Source of the DNA: Moorena producens 3L
Lineage (GTDB): Bacteria > Cyanobacteriota > Cyanobacteriia > Cyanobacteriales > Coleofasciculaceae
DNA: 64,000 nt
Direction of reading: 5' to 3'
Assembly (NCBI RefSeq): GCF_000211815.1
Contig: NZ_GL890942.1
Span: forward strand, 64,130 to 128,129
In this document: piece by piece, positions 27,230 to 37,408 of the stretch
Layout: the number at the start of each line of letters is the position of its first letter
Numbering within the stretch: position 1 is the first letter of the stretch
Made by a program: the position numbers and the translations under genes
Notes under the pieces: model-generated
Databases searched by the model: none
What the model was told of the DNA's origin: nothing
The model's input: only the letters and a program-made list of their open reading frames with translations

Positions 27230-28009
27230 ATGCTCTGTGGGACTCAAGCAACTGCCCGCCTGATCGAAGTTTTTTCTGCTATTCAAGGAGAAGGGCTAAA
27301 TGTTGGCACTCGTCAGATCTTTATCCGGTTTGCCCTATGTGATCTAAGATGTCATTTCTGTGACAGTTTCCATACCTGGGCTGTCCCTCCTCAATGCCAG
27401 GTGGAACAGACTCCCGGTAAGCGTGATTTTGAAACTTATCCAAATCCAGTCCCCCTGCGATCGCTACTGAAATGGGTTGACAGACAAAATCAACATCGAT
27501 TGCACGATAGCATTAGCCTCACTGGTGGTGAACCTTTACTTCATACTCCGTTTCTGGTGGAATGTCTGCCTGAGCTACGACAGTTAACTGGATTGCCCAT
27601 TTACCTAGAAACTGGCGGTCATCGTCCTGAAGAGATGGCAAGGCTTTTGCCCTATTTGGACTCAGTGGGTATGGATATTAAGTTGCCCAGTGTGAGTGGA
27701 GAAAACAGATGGGCTGCTCACAGGGAATTTCTCAAGCTGTGCCACAACTCATCAGTGGAGGTATTTGTCAAGTTAATTATTGATTGCCACACTGACCCCA
27801 CGGAGTTAGAACAATCTGCTGATTTGGTAGCAGCGGTTAGCGCGGAAATTCCAGTATTTCTGCAACCAGTGACTCCGTTGGAGGGGTCTGGGCAACCAAT
27901 AGTTGCTCCTACTCCGGAGCAGGTTTTGGCTTGGCAGGCTTTAATGAAGCATTCTCTTAAGCAGGTAAGGGTGGTGCCTCAGACCCATAAAATTATCGGT
28001 CAGCTTTAG
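27230..28009 (+). CDS. queE: 7-carboxy-7-deazaguanine synthase
   Basis: A 259-residue radical SAM enzyme. It converts 6-carboxy-tetrahydropterin to 7-carboxy-7-deazaguanine in the queuosine/7-deazaguanine pathway. The cluster-binding motif is C37-x3-C41-x2-C44 (CDLRCHFC). The N-terminal EVFSAIQGEG and the SAM-binding SLTGGEPLL are diagnostic. It runs divergently from the STAS-sugar transferase gene. The stop lies a few bases before a 15-bp tandem array. Confidence 0.92.
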   Translation: MLCGTQATARLIEVFSAIQGEGLNVGTRQIFIRFALCDLRCHFCDSFHTWAVPPQCQVEQTPGKRDFETYPNPVPLRSLLKWVDRQNQHRLHDSISLTGGEPLLHTPFLVECLPELRQLTGLPIYLETGGHRPEEMARLLPYLDSVGMDIKLPSVSGENRWAAHREFLKLCHNSSVEVFVKLIIDCHTDPTELEQSADLVAAVSAEIPVFLQPVTPLEGSGQPIVAPTPEQVLAWQALMKHSLKQVRVVPQTHKIIGQL

Positions 28010-28016
28010 GGGTCTG

Positions 28017-28304
28017 TTGAAAGTTAGCTGGTTGAAAGTTAGCTGGTTGAAAGTTAGCTGGTTGAAAGTTAGCTGGTTGAAAGTTAGCTGGTTGAAAGTT
28101 AGCTGGTTGAAAGTTAGCTGGTTGAAAGTTAGCTGGTTGAAAGTTAGCTGGTTGAAAGTTAGCTGGTTGAAAGTTAGCTGGTTGAAAGTTAGCTGGTTGA
28201 AAGTTAGCTGGTTGAAAGTTAGCTGGTTGAAAGTTAGCTGGTTGAAAGTTAGCTGGTTGAAAGTTAGCTGGTTGAAAGTTAGCTGGTTGAAAGTTAGCTG
28301 GTTG
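28017..28304. repeat. 15-bp tandem repeat, about 19 copies
   Basis: A nearly perfect array of gttgaaagttagctg. Because the unit is divisible by three and lacks stops in several frames, open frames of over 100 codons appear on both strands. No start signals or family likeness support translation. Confidence 0.92.
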
Positions 28305-28500
28305 AACGCGATTGCGTGGCCTTTTGGCCAAGGTTGAACGCGATTGCGTGGCCTTTTGGCCAAGGTTGAACGCGATTGCGTGGGCTTTTGGCCAAGGTTG
28401 TTCGCCTTTGGCGTTCGGTGAAGGGTAGGTTGTTTGCGTAGCGTGGCCTTTAGGCCAAGGTTATTTTAGTTGAACGCGATTGCGTGGCCTTTTGGCCAAG
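28305..28500. repeat. Palindromic gcgtggccttttggcc repeats, four copies
   Basis: Copies of ttgaacgcgattgcgtggcc followed by ttttggccaagg, plus one copy of the ttcgcctttggcgttcggtg type and one of the gcgtagcgtggcctttaggcc type. Confidence 0.85.
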
Positions 28501-28690
28501 GTCAACAAACAACAGTCAGCAAACAACAGTCAACAAACATACAGTTAACAAACATAAAGTTAACAAACATAAAGTCAACAAACATACAGTTAACAAATAA
28601 CCATCAACAAATAACCGTCAACAAACATACAGTCAACAAACATACAGTTAACAAATAACCGTCAACAAATAACCGTCAACAAATAACCAA
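28500..28690. repeat. aacaaacatacagtt-type tandem words
   Basis: An imperfect array of units like caacaaacatacagtt and caacaaataaccgt, ending before the DUF3318 stop codon. Confidence 0.85.
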
Positions 28691-28716
28691 CAGTTAAGTC
28701 TTGCCTAGACATCACA

Positions 28717-29364
28717 CTACATGGTTGTGCCTTCTCCCTTGGCTTTGGCTTGGGCTTTGGCTTTAGCGGCACTGCGTTTGAGAGCAGAGAGCCGGTCTTC
28801 GTATCTGCGCCGTAGACGACGACTAGGGGTGATTTCAATTAAGGTTTTCAAGGCACTGCCTAGACTCTTGTAGGCATTGGGTAGGGTATAACCAAAGCGA
28901 GTAGCTAGTGCGATCGCTTTTTCGTCAGCTTCGATAGCATATTTGAGGTTTTTCTCCCCATTGTTTTTTTGATAAAGTCGCCAACCTGAGACTCCGCATA
29001 GGGCTAATGCTAACAGCAGCAGTAAGCCATCTTGTACCCAGAGTTCCCCGACAGCACCCCCTAAACCAATGGCTAGGGCTGCCATTTCCCAGCCTTCTTT
29101 AGGAATTGTGTCATTTTGAATCCGGGCAACTTCATGCCAAAACAGGAGGTTACGCTGGTCAAGGGCGAGCTGCTCCCATTTAGTTAGGTCAATTTGAATT
29201 TCCACCTCGTCTGAACCTAGTTCTTCACAACGAACCAAGGGGGGATTGACTTCTGTTGACCCTTCCACCATCACCCAGCTTTGTAGCTCTGGTGGTAGTA
29301 AGGTTTTTAGTCGTCGGAGTTCACTCATTTCTGCTCTAGCAGAAGACGCTGCATAGGATGTCAT
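28717..29364 (-). CDS. DUF3318 family membrane protein
   Basis: 215 residues of the cyanobacterial DUF3318 family, function unknown. The N-terminal part is soluble (RAEMSELRRLKTLLPPELQSWVMVEGSTEVNPPLVRCEE). Then LTKWEQLALDQRNLLFWHEVARIQ leads into two hydrophobic segments (about 92-130). The C-terminus is Ala/Lys-rich and basic (RRYEDRLSALKRSAAKAKAQAKAKG). The region has a short HEVARIQ motif with some likeness to a metalloprotease-type helix, but no full HExxH. Confidence 0.85.
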   Translation of the reverse strand: MTSYAASSARAEMSELRRLKTLLPPELQSWVMVEGSTEVNPPLVRCEELGSDEVEIQIDLTKWEQLALDQRNLLFWHEVARIQNDTIPKEGWEMAALAIGLGGAVGELWVQDGLLLLLALALCGVSGWRLYQKNNGEKNLKYAIEADEKAIALATRFGYTLPNAYKSLGSALKTLIEITPSRRLRRRYEDRLSALKRSAAKAKAQAKAKGEGTTM

Positions 29365-29693
29365 TCATATCCTCCTACAAAAAACTTTTTCAAATTGAGC
29401 TGTTTGTGACCGGACAGTATCGACGAATTCGATTTACCCAAGTTTAAGATGTTGTGTACTCGACGAGAGTGAACTTCGAGGAAGCTAACTATCAGTAGTA
29501 CGTCAAACTAATCCCTAAGGGTACTACTAGGCACTAAGCGCTTCGCCCATGGTCTTCTCTTTCTGTATTTAAATTTATAGTAGCGTTTCAGGGCTGACAG
29601 CTCAAAAACCAGATTAACCCATTACCAATTATCCCCATTACCCGATCACCCTATCTTCAGAATTTTCACCAGTAAATTAAGATTGCTTTGACA

Positions 29694-29940
29694 CTCCCCG
29701 GTCATTAGACGCGGGGATTCTTAGATCAACGAGCCGCCGTAAACCGCCGAGTTCCAATCTTTGACGCCGCCAAAAATAGGACAATGCTTAACCAAAAACC
29801 CGTGAAAACACCAAGTCCCCAGTCAATTCACGACAGACCTAGAGGGCAGTTCTCCTTAAGCGTTGGAGTACTTCCTGGAAGTGCCTTAAAAGTCCGTTTC
29901 CCTTCCTTTTCCTCAAGTTCCGGTGTGCCCCACCGTACTT
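29694..29940 (-). mobile_element. IS200/IS605-type right-end and TnpB 3-prime remnant
   Basis: A ccccg...cggggattctt hairpin (29696-29719) is followed, reading on the minus strand, by sequence translating to a TnpB-like C-terminal tail (around 29935 the VGHTGT-like codons ggggcacaccgg). No body of tnpB remains. A similar remnant lies at 60775-60940. The call rests on pattern recognition of this end type in cyanobacteria. The preceding 29365-29693 shows no gene. Confidence 0.45.
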
Positions 29941-29942
29941 TG

Positions 29943-29991
29943 CGGTGCGCTTGACCTTGGCGAATTTAATTCGCCAAGGTCAAGCGCACCG
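29943..29991. repeat. Perfect 49-bp palindrome
   Basis: The two 24-base arms are exact complements: cggtgcgcttgaccttggcg, then gaattt/aattcg at the centre, then the mirror arm. It is followed by gttttta, so it could terminate transcription. It is the symmetric relative of the 44-bp repeat at 15738. Confidence 0.9.
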
Positions 29992-30399
29992 TTTTTATCT
30001 CAAAGGTGATTCTTCTAGGTTCACACGCCAACTTTTAATTGACGGTTGGGTTTTTAAGGAGGAGTTTCCCTACCCTCCGAGCATTACTACTTTATGGTCA
30101 ATCAAATTGCGGGTCTCTTTCCCGGTTGAGCCAACGGTTTTGCAGCCTGTACTCTATATTTAAGTCTACATTGGCTTTGACGATATTGGCTTTAACGATG
30201 ATTCCGGAATTCCTCAAGATATTTTTCCACGGCGACTAAAGTCGCTACGAGCCTATATCCGGTGGTTTAAAAACACGGGGTTTTGGCTTGGGGAATTCCA
30301 TAAAATTTTAGCGACCCTGTATCAGTCAATTTCCGGAATATATTGCAGCCGATCTGGAATAATTTTCAGCAAATCCTCTAATCATCCTGATATTCGGAT
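29992..30399. other. Intergenic region upstream of tamB
   Basis: No gene, array or clear promoter is recognised here. The open frames in the first part run out of the palindrome and have no family likeness. Confidence 0.5.
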
Positions 30400-33300
30400 A
30401 TGACCAAGTCTTCCCAAAATCCTCCCCCTGAACCAGAGGCAAATCAAAGCCGGAGTGCTGTAGCCAGTATACTCCAATGGGGAAAACGTCCCTCTACTAT
30501 TACCTTTGCCATGATCTCCCTGACCATTGGTCTGGTGGGATATTTTGGGGTCAGGATGTGGCTATACCAAAACTTACCTGGCTGGATTGAAACTGAACTG
30601 AGTAATGTCATCAAGCGAGATGTACGGGTTGGACAACTGAAAGCCTTATACCTGACTAGCCTGGAGTTGGGACCATCCTCTATCCCAGCTACCACCACTG
30701 ACCCTGACCATGTGGCTATCAAAGCGATCAAAGTAGGTTTTAATCCCTTGCCTTTACTTGTCAAACGCTCTTTGCCTGTGACCATTAACTTGGTAAATGT
30801 GGATGTGTATGCCCAACAGGAAGCGAATGGGGAATGGATTAACTTAAAAGACTTGAATTTCGATAATTCCTTCTCTCCTCCGATTGATTTGGATGCTAAG
30901 GTGCGGGTGTGGAATGGTAAAATTGCCCTTTTACCCTATGGTCAGACTAATCCATTCAAGCTCAAACTTGATGCTACTGCTGGCTTATCCAACAACAATA
31001 AGCGTCTCAAGTATAGTATCACAACTGCTATTGCTGAGGGTAAGACCAAACTGGAGGGCAAGACATGGCTGACAACTGGGCAAAGTCAAGCTAGGGTCAA
31101 CGTCCAAAACTTGGCATTGGCGGAGCTGATGCCGTTAATCAGAGCGGTTATTCCCAATATCCCAGCTAATCTCCAATCTGGTGAATTAGATGCCAAACTG
31201 AATATTTCCCTGCCTTCGGTTAAGGAAATCCCTGATGTTAAGGGTAAGGCTGAATTTAAAGGGATTCAGGTGCAAGTAAACCCGTTGAAGGCACCGGTGA
31301 AGGCTAACGCTAGACTGCGCTTCCAGGGAGACCAGGTGCGCTTGGAAAAAACTCAGGGGAGTTATGGAGCAATTGAAGCGTTGGTATCTGGTCAAGTCGG
31401 TTGGACAAAAGGGTTTGACCTGAATGTTGAGGTCACGCCCTTTAGCTTGGCGAAACTGCTGAAAACTGTTCCGCTGAAATCCCCAGTGCCAGTAGATGGG
31501 GAAATGGCAGCGGACTTATCGATTACCGGTCCGATTAACCAGCCAGAGGTGACTGGCACACTACGGAATACTAAAGTGACCACCATCGACAAGGTTAAGT
31601 TGGCTCAGATTCGGGCTGACTTGGCTGGGAATTTTTCCCAAGTGGTCTTGACGGATTTCTTAGTAAAACCTGAGGCAGGTGGGAAAATTACTGGGCGTGG
31701 TCAAGTAAGACTGGCTAGTGACCAGCAAGGGGGAACTAAACCTCAGGGAATGCCCCTAGCGTTCGATTTTATCGCTGCCCTTCCGGTGGATGCCATTGCA
31801 TCTCCCTATAAGCTGCCATCTCAGATTACCCTGGGCAACCTCGACGCCCAAGCTACCATCAGAGGAAACACTCAAAACCCCCAAGGGAGTCTAATTTGGC
31901 AAGCACCAGCGGTATCCACTTCATCTTCAAAGAATATCGGGGTTTCTGGTGCTGGAGAACTCCTGTTGCTCAATCAGAATATTTTACTGCGTAACACCCA
32001 GGTCAAGGTCGGTAAAGGGAGAATCACTGCTACGGGTACAGGAAACCTTAAAACCAGTAAGTGGGAAGCTACTGTAGTGGCTAACGCTGTGCCTCTAGAC
32101 CCCTTCTTACCCCTGTCGGGACAGTTAACCCAAGGAAAAATCAACCTCTCTGGTAGTTTCAAATCCTTTTCTCCTAAATCTATTGAGGCAACAGGAGATA
32201 TGCAGGTGGGGGTAGAAGGGGGTAAGGTGAAGGCTACAGGTCAGGTAAATCGGGGCATGGTGGAGTTGGACGCCAGAGCCTCTAAAATTAAACTGAATAA
32301 GGTAGTGCCCAAGTTGGGTTTACCGATTGGTTTAGATTCTGGCAAAATCAACCTTTCTGCTTCCCTGGAGTCTCTGCTATCTTCTAGCTCAACTCCCAAC
32401 CTCAATAGCCTGATGAATACTATCGATGGCAATTTTAATGGGTTGCTCGGGGTGGGTGGGGGTAAGGTTAATGCTACAGGTCAGCTAAATTCAGGGAATC
32501 TGGATGTTAATGCATTAGCTGGTCAAATTCAGCTCAATCCCCTAGTTCCCAATTTGGCCATACCAGTAGCACTACGGTCGGGTCAGCTTAATCTTTCGGG
32601 AACCCTAGCATCTCTTATCGCCTCTGGCTTGAATCGGGACTTCAATAGCCTCAATACTATCAAGGCCAATTTTGAGGGAAACTTAGGGGTCGCTGATGGT
32701 CAAGTTAATGCCAAAGGTCAGTTAAATTCAGGGAATCTGGATGTTAATGCATTAGCTGGTCAAATTCAGCTCAATCCCCTAGTGCCAGATGTAACCATAC
32801 CAGTAGCGCTACGGTCGGGTCAGCTTAATCTTTCCGGAACGATAGCATCTCTGCTTGCCTCTGCCTTGAATCGGGACTTCAACAGCCTAAATACTATCAA
32901 AGCCAATTTTGAGGGAAACTTAGGGGTGGCTGATGGTCAAGTTAACGCTACAGGTCAATTAAATTCAGGAAATCTGGATGTTAATGCATTAGCTGGTCAA
33001 ATTCAGCTCAATCCCCTAGTGCCAGATGTAACGATACCAGTAGCGCTACGGTCAGGTCAGCTTAATCTTTCCGGAAGCCTGGCATCTCTGCTCGCCTCTG
33101 CCTTGAATCGGGACTTGAATAGCCTCAATACTATCAACGCCAATTTTGAGGGAAACTTAGGGGTGGCTGATGGTCAAGTTAATGCCAAAGGTCAGTTAAA
33201 GTCAGGGAATCTGGATGTTAATGCATTAGCTGGTCAAATTAGCTTGAGTAATAGTATTCCTAATCTAGCGCTACCGATAGCTCTCAAGTCAGGTAAAGCT

Positions 33301-36300
33301 AACCTTTCTAGTTCTTTAGAGTCTCTACTGGCTTTCGGCTCATCATTTAACCTTGACCTACTCAAGGCAATTCAGGCTAGCTTTGATGGAAACCTAGGTG
33401 TAGGTGGTGGTAACGTTAATGCTATCGGTCAGTTAAGCTCTGGGGTGCTGACTGCGGATGCGATCGCAAACAGCCTGGATGTAGGGGAAATCGCATCCCA
33501 AATGGCCTTAGCTAACTTCCCAACTATCGATACAGAAATCGGGGGAAAAGTCAAGTTAAAGAGCCGACTTAACACCCTAGACCCCCCAACTCTACTGAAT
33601 CAGACTGACCTACAAGCAGACCTTAACGGAGTACTAGCCCAAGGGAAACTTAACCTAAATAGCACCCTTAGCAAGGGTCTATGGCAAGCGGCAATTAATA
33701 CCACTAATCTTGATTCCTCCTTACTGGTTAGTCAGTTATTACCGGAGCTGGGTAACCAAAAACTAGAGCTAGGACCGCTGAACAGTCAACTGAATTTATC
33801 CGGAAACCTCAATCCTCTGCTCAATCCTGGTGCTATTGCTACCATTAAAGCAAATACCCTATCGCTAGAGTTGCCAAAACATTCCTTTAATGCTAAGGGA
33901 GTAATCCTACTGTCCCATCTCACCAAAACTAACCCTAGTCAGATGCCATGGGAGATTGGAACTGATCTAAACCTAGAGGTTGGTTCTGATCTCAGTAAAT
34001 TGCCCTATAACCTGCTATTGAGTCGGTTACCTTTGGAGCAAATTTCCCCAGGGTATCAAATTCAGGTCAAGGGTCAAGCTGACTTGAACGGTCGCATCCA
34101 AGGGAAAAATTTACTCTCAGCCCCTTTCCTACCTGGGAATTTGAATATGACCGGGAATCTACAGCTATCGAATTTGAAGGTTAACGACTTAACCTTTGAG
34201 CCAGTGTTAGCTGGGCCAGTAACCGTTGCGCCAGGACAAGAATTAGCCATAGATTTACGAGGAAAGAAAGATGCGATCGCAACTCGCCTCCAACCCTGTA
34301 CTAGAGGAGACCAATGTCTTGCTCCCTATCTGCCCGCATCCTTTACACTCAAACAGGGACAAGGGTCACAATTCCCGATTCTGATCACAGGAGTACGCCG
34401 GGGAGATAACTTAAGGGCTCAGATCAAGAATTTTTCCCTAGCTATCCTTAATCTGACCCCTGGTTTGATCTACGGTATTCCCGGTAGATTGGAAGGCGAG
34501 GTAACAGGGCAAGCTAACCTGAATCTTTTCACCCTAGAAACCTCTGGTCGTAATACTATCGAAATTAAGGAACTTGCTATAGGAGAAATAAACGCTAAAC
34601 AAGTTAGTGCTAACTTCTCCTATCAAGATCATATTGCCCAGATCGCATCAGCTGCTTTAATCTTAGGCAACAGTCGATATTTATTCAAAAATGGTCGATT
34701 TAATCTCAAGTCTCAACAAATAAATGGCAAGCTGACTATTCCAGAAGCTTATATTGAAGACATCCTGACTATTGTCAAAGGTGTTGATATTATCGACATC
34801 GCTCAAGGATTCCAAACTACTAATTCCTCTACTACTAATTCCTCTAGTGATAAAATTGGTAACAAGAAATTTGGCAACGCTGACCAATTACGACCATTCC
34901 CTAGTATTATACATGGCTCCCTAGCTACTCTCCTACGACGGTTTGCCAAAATAAATGCCCAAGACGACGCTGTTGCTAACCCGTTTAATCCCACTACACT
35001 CCTGACTAATTTAGATATTCGAGGTAAGTATACTGGAGAAATTGCTGTTGCTGGAATCTTGACTAATCCTAAAGTCGATTTTAATGTTGAAGGCAACAAT
35101 TGGCAGTGGTATGCTAATTCTCCCAATCAAGTAATTGTGCTCAACCAATTGGTTGGTAAAGGCAGTTACGACCAAGGTGTAATTACTGTGCAGCCAGCCC
35201 GAATGGAATTGGGGGAAACAGTCTTAGCATTTCAAGGACAGCTTGGCCAAGAAAGCAACTCAGGAAACTTCCTCCTCCAGAATCTATCTCTAGAGACCGT
35301 TAGCAATTTAGCCAGCAATTTTGTCACTATTCCCTTTGACATTGCAGGTAACTTGAATGCCAAAGGCGAGCTGGGTGGTAGTCTCACCAATCCCCAAGTC
35401 ACCAATGGGCAAGTCGCTGTTGTAGATGGCTCCGTCAATAATACCTCCCTCGATGATATTGAAGTCAATTTCGACTATGTTGATTCTCGTCTTGACTTTG
35501 ACACCAACAAACCAGATTATCTACAAGTCTCTGGTAAAGTCCCCTTTCCCCCCAAACCAGATAGCGATCGCATCGATATCAACCTCAAGTTGGCAACTCC
35601 AGCCATGGCACTCCTTAGTGTAGTGACTCAACAACAAGTGGAATGGGTGAATGGAGAGGATAGAACCGCTGATATAGACCTGGATGTTAGTGGAAGTTTG
35701 GAGTTAGCAGATAGTATCAAAATTAAAGACTTATCAGGAACATCTGAGGTTAATATCCAGAATGGTACTATCAAAACCAAGCTCCTAGAAGATGACTTTA
35801 CTCTCAATGTTGTAGGCAAGTTTAAGTTAGATGATCAACGCCTGCAAGTAGTAAACTCTCCAGATACAGAAGGTCAAAAAACTCTCGAAGGTAACCTAGC
35901 AGGGATTGGATTTTCCCTGTCTGGGGAATTGCCGATAGTGTCAAATAGGATAGCGTCAAATACGACAAACTCCTCCAATCCCCTAACCCTGACAATTCCT
36001 AAAGATAACCTAAAGTTAGCAGGGCTCTATGAAGGGGGAGTAGCAAGTAATATCGTGATTACTGGTTCAGCATTGCGTCCAGTTATTGGAGGAAACATTA
36101 ACTTAGAAAATGGGCAAGCCTTTATACCGAAGATACAGGAAACCAAGACCCAAGCAAGTGACGAAAAACCCGTTAATAATACGTCTAATCAGACTCCCTC
36201 AGTAGTCCGTAGTAGAATAAATAATCTGTTTGTGCCTAGGTTAAGGAATTTTCAGATAAATTTGGTAAATGAGTTAAGAGTGCAACAGTTTCCCATATAT

Positions 36301-37170
36301 GATATTCGAATAGCTGGTGATTTAACCCTCAACGGTCCTATCAATGGCAATCTCCAAAACTTACAAGGATTGGGAACAATTACGCTACGACGTTGGGAAG
36401 TTGATGTATTAGAAACCGAATTTGTTTCAGACAGGCGGCACAATAACACCATTGTATTTGTACCAGAACAGGGATTACTCAATCCCAATTTAGATCTTAA
36501 GTTTATCACCATAGCCTTTGAGCCTTCTGGTGCCTTACGTCAAAGACGGGTTGATAACGAAATCCTTGAGAATGTCGTGCAGTCTTCTCGACCCGACCAA
36601 GTGAAGATAACCCTCGCCATCAAAGGTCAAACTAGTCAAATCCTTGCCCTAGGAGGAGAGAAAGATTATTGTGCTGATCAGCAAATTGCTACTAGTGGAC
36701 AAGATAGTGGACTAGCTAAACTTGGTTCAAAAACCACCATCTTGTCTCGCCAACAATTCCAACAGCTCTCTGAGTGTGTTTATGGCGAAGCTATTGCTAA
36801 TAGTGAAGACAAGGAGTTTCTATTTTCCCCCATTGTTAGTTTAAGCAGTACTCCTCCCCGCAGTGAAAGTGGAATTATCGCTCTGCTCGGTAACAGTTTT
36901 ATTACCCAAGTTGAGACTATCGCTAACAGCAATGAACGAGAAATAGCTGAGTTAGTGATTACTCAGTATGTTGTGCGACCAATTATCAAAGATATTTTAT
37001 TTACTGTTGAAGAACAAGTCAGCAATGTCGGGAGATCCATCGGTTTAGCTGATTTACAGGTTTACCCAACCTTCGATGCCATTTATGATTTGGGACAAAC
37101 TTCCTCAGTTGAATTGAGTTACGACTACGTGTTTAATGAGGTACAAGTTAGATATAAATGGCAATTTTGA
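30400..37170 (+). CDS. tamB: TamB/DUF490-like translocation and assembly module protein
   Basis: 2256 residues. An N-terminal membrane anchor (about 34-56, ITFAMISLTIGLVGYFGVRMWLY) is followed by a very long beta-repeat body. The C-terminal DUF490 domain (about 1850-2256: ENGQAFIPKI, LRVQQFPIYDIRIAGDLTLNGPI, LRRWEVDVLETEFVSDR) ends in VRYKWQF. TamB-like proteins span the periplasm and help move lipids or outer-membrane proteins. Cyanobacterial versions are often annotated 'translocation/assembly module TamB'. Three nearly identical 79-residue repeats (about 685-921) sit in the middle. No BamA/TamA gene is adjacent. Confidence 0.87.
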   Translation: MTKSSQNPPPEPEANQSRSAVASILQWGKRPSTITFAMISLTIGLVGYFGVRMWLYQNLPGWIETELSNVIKRDVRVGQLKALYLTSLELGPSSIPATTTDPDHVAIKAIKVGFNPLPLLVKRSLPVTINLVNVDVYAQQEANGEWINLKDLNFDNSFSPPIDLDAKVRVWNGKIALLPYGQTNPFKLKLDATAGLSNNNKRLKYSITTAIAEGKTKLEGKTWLTTGQSQARVNVQNLALAELMPLIRAVIPNIPANLQSGELDAKLNISLPSVKEIPDVKGKAEFKGIQVQVNPLKAPVKANARLRFQGDQVRLEKTQGSYGAIEALVSGQVGWTKGFDLNVEVTPFSLAKLLKTVPLKSPVPVDGEMAADLSITGPINQPEVTGTLRNTKVTTIDKVKLAQIRADLAGNFSQVVLTDFLVKPEAGGKITGRGQVRLASDQQGGTKPQGMPLAFDFIAALPVDAIASPYKLPSQITLGNLDAQATIRGNTQNPQGSLIWQAPAVSTSSSKNIGVSGAGELLLLNQNILLRNTQVKVGKGRITATGTGNLKTSKWEATVVANAVPLDPFLPLSGQLTQGKINLSGSFKSFSPKSIEATGDMQVGVEGGKVKATGQVNRGMVELDARASKIKLNKVVPKLGLPIGLDSGKINLSASLESLLSSSSTPNLNSLMNTIDGNFNGLLGVGGGKVNATGQLNSGNLDVNALAGQIQLNPLVPNLAIPVALRSGQLNLSGTLASLIASGLNRDFNSLNTIKANFEGNLGVADGQVNAKGQLNSGNLDVNALAGQIQLNPLVPDVTIPVALRSGQLNLSGTIASLLASALNRDFNSLNTIKANFEGNLGVADGQVNATGQLNSGNLDVNALAGQIQLNPLVPDVTIPVALRSGQLNLSGSLASLLASALNRDLNSLNTINANFEGNLGVADGQVNAKGQLKSGNLDVNALAGQISLSNSIPNLALPIALKSGKANLSSSLESLLAFGSSFNLDLLKAIQASFDGNLGVGGGNVNAIGQLSSGVLTADAIANSLDVGEIASQMALANFPTIDTEIGGKVKLKSRLNTLDPPTLLNQTDLQADLNGVLAQGKLNLNSTLSKGLWQAAINTTNLDSSLLVSQLLPELGNQKLELGPLNSQLNLSGNLNPLLNPGAIATIKANTLSLELPKHSFNAKGVILLSHLTKTNPSQMPWEIGTDLNLEVGSDLSKLPYNLLLSRLPLEQISPGYQIQVKGQADLNGRIQGKNLLSAPFLPGNLNMTGNLQLSNLKVNDLTFEPVLAGPVTVAPGQELAIDLRGKKDAIATRLQPCTRGDQCLAPYLPASFTLKQGQGSQFPILITGVRRGDNLRAQIKNFSLAILNLTPGLIYGIPGRLEGEVTGQANLNLFTLETSGRNTIEIKELAIGEINAKQVSANFSYQDHIAQIASAALILGNSRYLFKNGRFNLKSQQINGKLTIPEAYIEDILTIVKGVDIIDIAQGFQTTNSSTTNSSSDKIGNKKFGNADQLRPFPSIIHGSLATLLRRFAKINAQDDAVANPFNPTTLLTNLDIRGKYTGEIAVAGILTNPKVDFNVEGNNWQWYANSPNQVIVLNQLVGKGSYDQGVITVQPARMELGETVLAFQGQLGQESNSGNFLLQNLSLETVSNLASNFVTIPFDIAGNLNAKGELGGSLTNPQVTNGQVAVVDGSVNNTSLDDIEVNFDYVDSRLDFDTNKPDYLQVSGKVPFPPKPDSDRIDINLKLATPAMALLSVVTQQQVEWVNGEDRTADIDLDVSGSLELADSIKIKDLSGTSEVNIQNGTIKTKLLEDDFTLNVVGKFKLDDQRLQVVNSPDTEGQKTLEGNLAGIGFSLSGELPIVSNRIASNTTNSSNPLTLTIPKDNLKLAGLYEGGVASNIVITGSALRPVIGGNINLENGQAFIPKIQETKTQASDEKPVNNTSNQTPSVVRSRINNLFVPRLRNFQINLVNELRVQQFPIYDIRIAGDLTLNGPINGNLQNLQGLGTITLRRWEVDVLETEFVSDRRHNNTIVFVPEQGLLNPNLDLKFITIAFEPSGALRQRRVDNEILENVVQSSRPDQVKITLAIKGQTSQILALGGEKDYCADQQIATSGQDSGLAKLGSKTTILSRQQFQQLSECVYGEAIANSEDKEFLFSPIVSLSSTPPRSESGIIALLGNSFITQVETIANSNEREIAELVITQYVVRPIIKDILFTVEEQVSNVGRSIGLADLQVYPTFDAIYDLGQTSSVELSYDYVFNEVQVRYKWQF
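32454..33240 (+). repeat. 237-bp coding tandem repeat inside tamB
   Basis: Near-identical units recur every 237 bp (for example gctgatggtcaagttaa at 32691, 32928 and 33165), each coding a 79-residue module with GQLNSGNLDVNALAGQI. More diverged copies flank them. Confidence 0.85.
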
Positions 37171-37400
37171 TGTCAGCAGTCAGCAGTCAGCAGTCAGCAG
37201 TCAGCAGTCAGCCGTCAGCCGTCAGTGATCAGTGGTCAGTGGTCAGCCGTCAACTAATGTAACTTAGATTAAACTAATGCTTACCTGTTTTATCCAAAAG
37301 CTGATAGCTGATAGCTGAAAACTGATAGCTGATAGCACCTCAAGTAGCACCTCAAGTAGCGCTAATCGCTGTTCGCTGATACGCGACACGCTGATAGCTT
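37171..37400. repeat. cagtcag and ctgatagct word arrays after tamB
   Basis: From 37172 to about 37250 there are cagcagtcag words, then gatagctgatag and cctcaagtagc words up to 37395. There is no gene. Confidence 0.8.
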
Positions 37401-37408
37401 ACATTATA

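Noticed and set aside
27119..27286. Longer N-terminus for the STAS-sugar transferase
   Set aside because: It starts at TTG, overlaps queE on the other strand and has no domain likeness; ATG 27118 precedes the STAS domain.
27993..28363. Open frames over 100 codons on both strands after queE
   Set aside because: They consist only of a stop-free 15-bp tandem unit, with no ribosome site and no family likeness.
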